NCBI GenBank assembly: GCA_008360955.1
Contig: LUCM01000663.1
Location: 376,968-440,967, forward strand
DNA: 64,000 nucleotides
Direction of reading: 5' to 3'
Origin: Fasciolopsis buskii
Taxonomy: Eukaryota > Platyhelminthes > Trematoda > Plagiorchiida > Fasciolidae
The translations under genes and the position numbers were made by a program. Positions 60,901 to 64,000 of the stretch are shown piece by piece. The stretch's first letter is position 1, and each line of letters begins with the position of its first letter. The notes under the pieces were generated by a model. The model was not told the origin of the DNA. It saw nothing but the letters and a program-made list of their open reading frames with translations, and did not search any database.

Positions 60901-62728
60901 ATGTGAAAAGAAAATCCCCAAGGACTGCTGGAAGGAGGTAGTATTCGCACTTCTAACGTGATGAAATTTTGCTTTGGCTAGGTGAAGCCTGTCAGGAGGT
61001 AAACAACCAACATTACAGAAAGTTAAGGGTCCTGCGGTCTCTATATGGTGAGTTACCTTTGTAATGACGGGGACGGGTGAGCCGGCGTGTCTACGTTCTC
61101 CCGGGTACGGGAACGGTAGTTCACCATATGGCTGTTGGGCTGGGAGTTCGGCAATATTGGGGTGTGATCTGATTCACGATAGCTTACCAGCTGGTCACAG
61201 TCAGAGACGTTTCACTGTCTATTATTTTCGTGTGCCAAGCATCGACTTGCAGGTCGAAATTTTCCCAGACAGCATGACTATCCTCCTGAGTATACCGTTC
61301 ATTGTCGCTCGAGTTCCCCTTCACCGTACCCTTGCGTGACCCTTAATGAAGCAAAAATTGGACACTCAGGGTGAAGTCAGCGTCGAGCTTGTTTAGACCA
61401 GTGGCCAGTGACGCATCACTTACCGAGCTTTCAACTAATCTGCTACCAACGTCCTACATATCCCTTCAAGGGTCCTTAATGCGCAATCGAAACGCGGAAA
61501 TCGCCGTTTCGAGCACAAAGTTTGATTGATTTACACATTTTTTCCTGCAGTCAGGATCAATTTTTTTGTTTTCCTGCTTCCGTTCATCGTCAAGGACATA
61601 CACCATGCAAAATGCATACATATATCGCAAATCCTATTACGGGTGAACAGTTATCAATGCGATTTCCGACAATCAAAGCCGTCTCTCCTCCCCTGGTTGC
61701 GCAAAAGAGAGAAACAATGGAATAATTTAACAAGTTTATATTTGAGTCACAATTTACAAAATTTATTTTCCGTCGATTTTAGTCACCATCATCGTCGTCG
61801 TCTAAAGTAGAGTAAATTTGAGAGTAATAAACGACAAGGTGGAACTTTATAAAAAGCAGACTACACTGAGCATGATAATCTCGAAGCTGTGAACTTGACA
61901 GCGGTTTATTCGTTATTCATTTAGTTATTACGATGAACTTGCGGATAGTAAACATAAAAGTGGAAAAGCCAGACGGAGCTTTGGTCTACTGATCACCGCT
62001 AGTCTGACGAAATTTAAATGTAAATTTTTCATTGAAAGATACATCAAAACGGGTAGTTCATTATCAGAAATATATCGGTCCACTATCGAACTCTTTTAAA
62101 ATAACGAGACTGAGAAATGGAAAGAATCGTGCAGTGCAGCACTCCCCGAATTCGCTTTCTATCTTCTAGCCTCTTAGGTCGCCGGTGATGAATCCACTGC
62201 TGCATCTTTTCGGATATTTTCTGCACATTTCCATCATGAAAATTTCGCTCCAATACGAAGTCTCAGTAGCTACAATAACTGAAATGCAATTATCAAGCGG
62301 CATGACTTGTTATTAAATGGTTGTTTTCCATTGTCACCACGCCAGTTCAAATGTATCAAAAACTCGAAAACTGTTCTCATAACGGCTCTTCTGCGTTCAC
62401 TGCTGGAATTTCTAACGATATCACCCATTAACTCTGACCACAACAGGCAAAATCTTATTCAAGTAAAAAAATTATCATACTTTTGAGCAGAGATTTAGCC
62501 CCGAAATTTTGCAAAAATTAATGGTAAATTACTGTAGTCTTCATAGTAAGGGTAACTAAGTGCTATATTTGTTTGCGCAACGTGGCTAGCTCTTCAAAAT
62601 AATCATTTCGCTGTTCCATAACCTCTGACGTTAGGTTTTGGACGGATGCTGTATGTAAATGTCTTGGTATTTTACAGTGCCAAAACATTTCTCGGACGTC
62701 CGAGAAATAAAATATCGTTATTGTCAAA

Positions 62729-62755
62729 TATTATTATTATTATTACTATTATAGA
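62729..62755. repeat. (ATT)n microsatellite
   Basis: A run of ATT units, one interrupted by ACT. Confidence 0.8.
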
Positions 62756-63396
62756 TATAGTGAAGCATACCAACTAACAGGCATGGAAACATTTTAGTGT
62801 TGAGGGCTACCGTTCGCCAGGCAGATTTTAATGTATCGGCTGAACTTACATCCATGCTGCACCCTTCTGACCGCAGAGATGTTTTATTAATATCAGCAGT
62901 CAGTTCTTTGCAGCACTCCACTGCTATTGTACGGTGCAGTTAACCAGAGCTCACTCATTCTCAAAAAACACTTGTTGTTGTTGGCAGTACGTAGGACGCC
63001 TTAACAAGTGAAAGGACAATCAAGGATACCACGATCCATGTCAAACGATTGTCTAGATTTACTGGATGACAGATTATTGCAACAAACAAACCTGTTTGAT
63101 CATATCATACTGCCAAGCCGACCGCATTTGGACGGTGCTTTTAGTAGGTCGTTCTCGCCAGCCACGAGCTGAGACGTATCTCCCAAGGGCGGTGGAAGAG
63201 GAGAGTGGCTCATATCAATCTGCTAACGCACTCGCATAACCATCGGTTCACCGTTCCTGGATTCTGTCATGTTGGCTTTTGTAAGAAACAATAACACAAG
63301 GTAAAATCGTTCAGTTTTCGTTTTTCAAGCCTTTCCATATGCCATGTGGCATTCTTTGAGGGAAATTCAGTCAGTTGTTACGGAAGACGTTAACAT

Positions 63397-63648
63397 TTGC
63401 ACGCATTATCATGGTTCCCGAAAATAAGTTCTCACCTAGAAGCAACTTTTGTAGTCTTACGCCGAAGGTTGGCCAATCGGAAGACGGATTACTGTCCTAT
63501 TCAACCATTTGAATCAGCTTATTGGATGTTGTTTTATCCAGCGACATCTGTTGTCACCGACTATCCAGCTTTGATGAAGGTCAGCAGCATCACTATCATT
63601 GGTGAACTCCGCAACGACAAACATCCAAAATTAATAGAAAGCGGCTGA
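63397..63648 (+). CDS. Possible exon, unrecognised
   Basis: After an acceptor-like CTTTTGTAG (63,452) the frame reads LRRRLANRKTDYCPIQPFES and AYWMLFYPATSVVTDYPALM. No good donor follows and no family is recognised. Confidence 0.15.
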   Translation: MHALSWFPKISSHLEATFVVLRRRLANRKTDYCPIQPFESAYWMLFYPATSVVTDYPALMKVSSITIIGELRNDKHPKLIESG

Positions 63649-64000
63649 TGTGTCAGAATTACGGTAATATTCAACATCAAACCGCTCACTGTCACTTCTA
63701 CTAGCTACGCAGCACTGGGTAAAATTCCTACTCTGGACACAGGGTAGAAGCACACCAACAATTAAGTCTGCTTGGTGATGCAGCAGTTGCAGTGGCCAGA
63801 AAACGTCTCGGGGAAAATTAAATAAGCGAAAGCTGACAGGTGAATGAAACTGAAATACATGTCATCCGGCAACATTCCGTGCAGTGCAGCGGGATCTACC
63901 TAAGGCAAAAATTGTCAGTATTTGCTTGCTTTCCATAAATTTGCTTTCGACAATGTCCTACATCGTCGTTAGAAGTCACAATGCATATATTTTTGGTAAC

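Larger units (their letters stand above)
57591..61262 (-). mobile_element. Gypsy LTR retrotransposon 2, 5'-truncated, decayed
   Basis: A diverged relative of Gypsy-1, same strand. It has a 3' LTR at 57,591-57,842, then pol remains in the same order up to the protease region, where similarity to Gypsy-1 stops near 61,262. No second LTR was found to the right. More stops and frameshifts than Gypsy-1. Confidence 0.8.
61263..64000. other. Unannotated right end
   Basis: AT-rich, short frames, one ATT microsatellite and one possible exon. No LTR for Gypsy-2 found here. Confidence 0.45.

Noticed and set aside
1..64000. CRISPR arrays, operons, bacterial insertion sequences, rRNA
   Set aside because: No spaced direct repeats, no packed genes and no rRNA-like sequence seen; split genes point to a eukaryote.

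Overview
This looks like nuclear DNA of a parasitic flatworm (Platyhelminthes, most likely a trematode, possibly a cestode). There are no compact bacterial genes, no operons, and almost every long reading frame is a broken transposable element. The two split genes that can be modelled have introns of 38 and 40 nt, a size known from flatworm genes, next to a very long repeat-filled intron. The retroelements (two RTE/SR2-like families, CR1-like pieces, two related Gypsy elements) are of the kinds common in trematode and cestode genomes. I cannot name the species.

Layout. 1-12,331: the 5' part of a TspanC8-type tetraspanin gene on the minus strand. Exon 1 is at 12,295-12,197 and exons 2-4 at 3,785-3,043; the last exons (final two loop cysteines, TM4, C-tail) were not found and probably lie left of the window. 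Its first intron (about 8.4 kb) has been invaded by RTE family B (5.3-6.5 kb and 10.8-11.6 kb, in opposite orientations), RTE family A (7.0-8.6 kb and 9.7-10.7 kb) and a tRNA-derived SINE nested in the last of these. A further family B copy lies at 2.1-2.7 kb. 14,205-18,025: the longest RTE family A copy (about 3.8 kb), endonuclease plus reverse transcriptase, dead. 19-23 kb: another SINE copy, a dispersed repeat and CR1-like fragments. 26.4-27.1 kb: a further CR1-like RT tail. 28-39 kb: anonymous DNA with a small Jockey/CR1-like RT remnant (31.5 kb), a possible BEL/Pao gag piece (35.3 kb) and a possible pair of membrane-protein exons (37.5-37.9 kb). 39.9-40.5 kb: AT/GT-rich simple-sequence DNA. 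40,971-42,219: a Mutator-like (MULE) transposase-derived gene on the minus strand with a 38-nt intron and three in-frame stops. 46.6-47.7 kb: two unrecognised ORFs of about 180 codons each, converging. 48,095-53,324: a complete-length Gypsy element on the minus strand with two 254-bp LTRs. 57,591-61,262: a second, older Gypsy copy on the minus strand with only its 3' LTR. 61.3-64 kb: anonymous.

Nothing shows a cooperating gene system. The one well-supported host gene is the tetraspanin, which by family would act in membranes as a partner of the ADAM10 protease. The MULE gene may be a host-domesticated or recently dead transposase. The rest is a record of retroelement insertion, nesting, duplication and decay. 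Exon borders were read from the sequence by eye, and element identities rest on motif recognition, not database searches.
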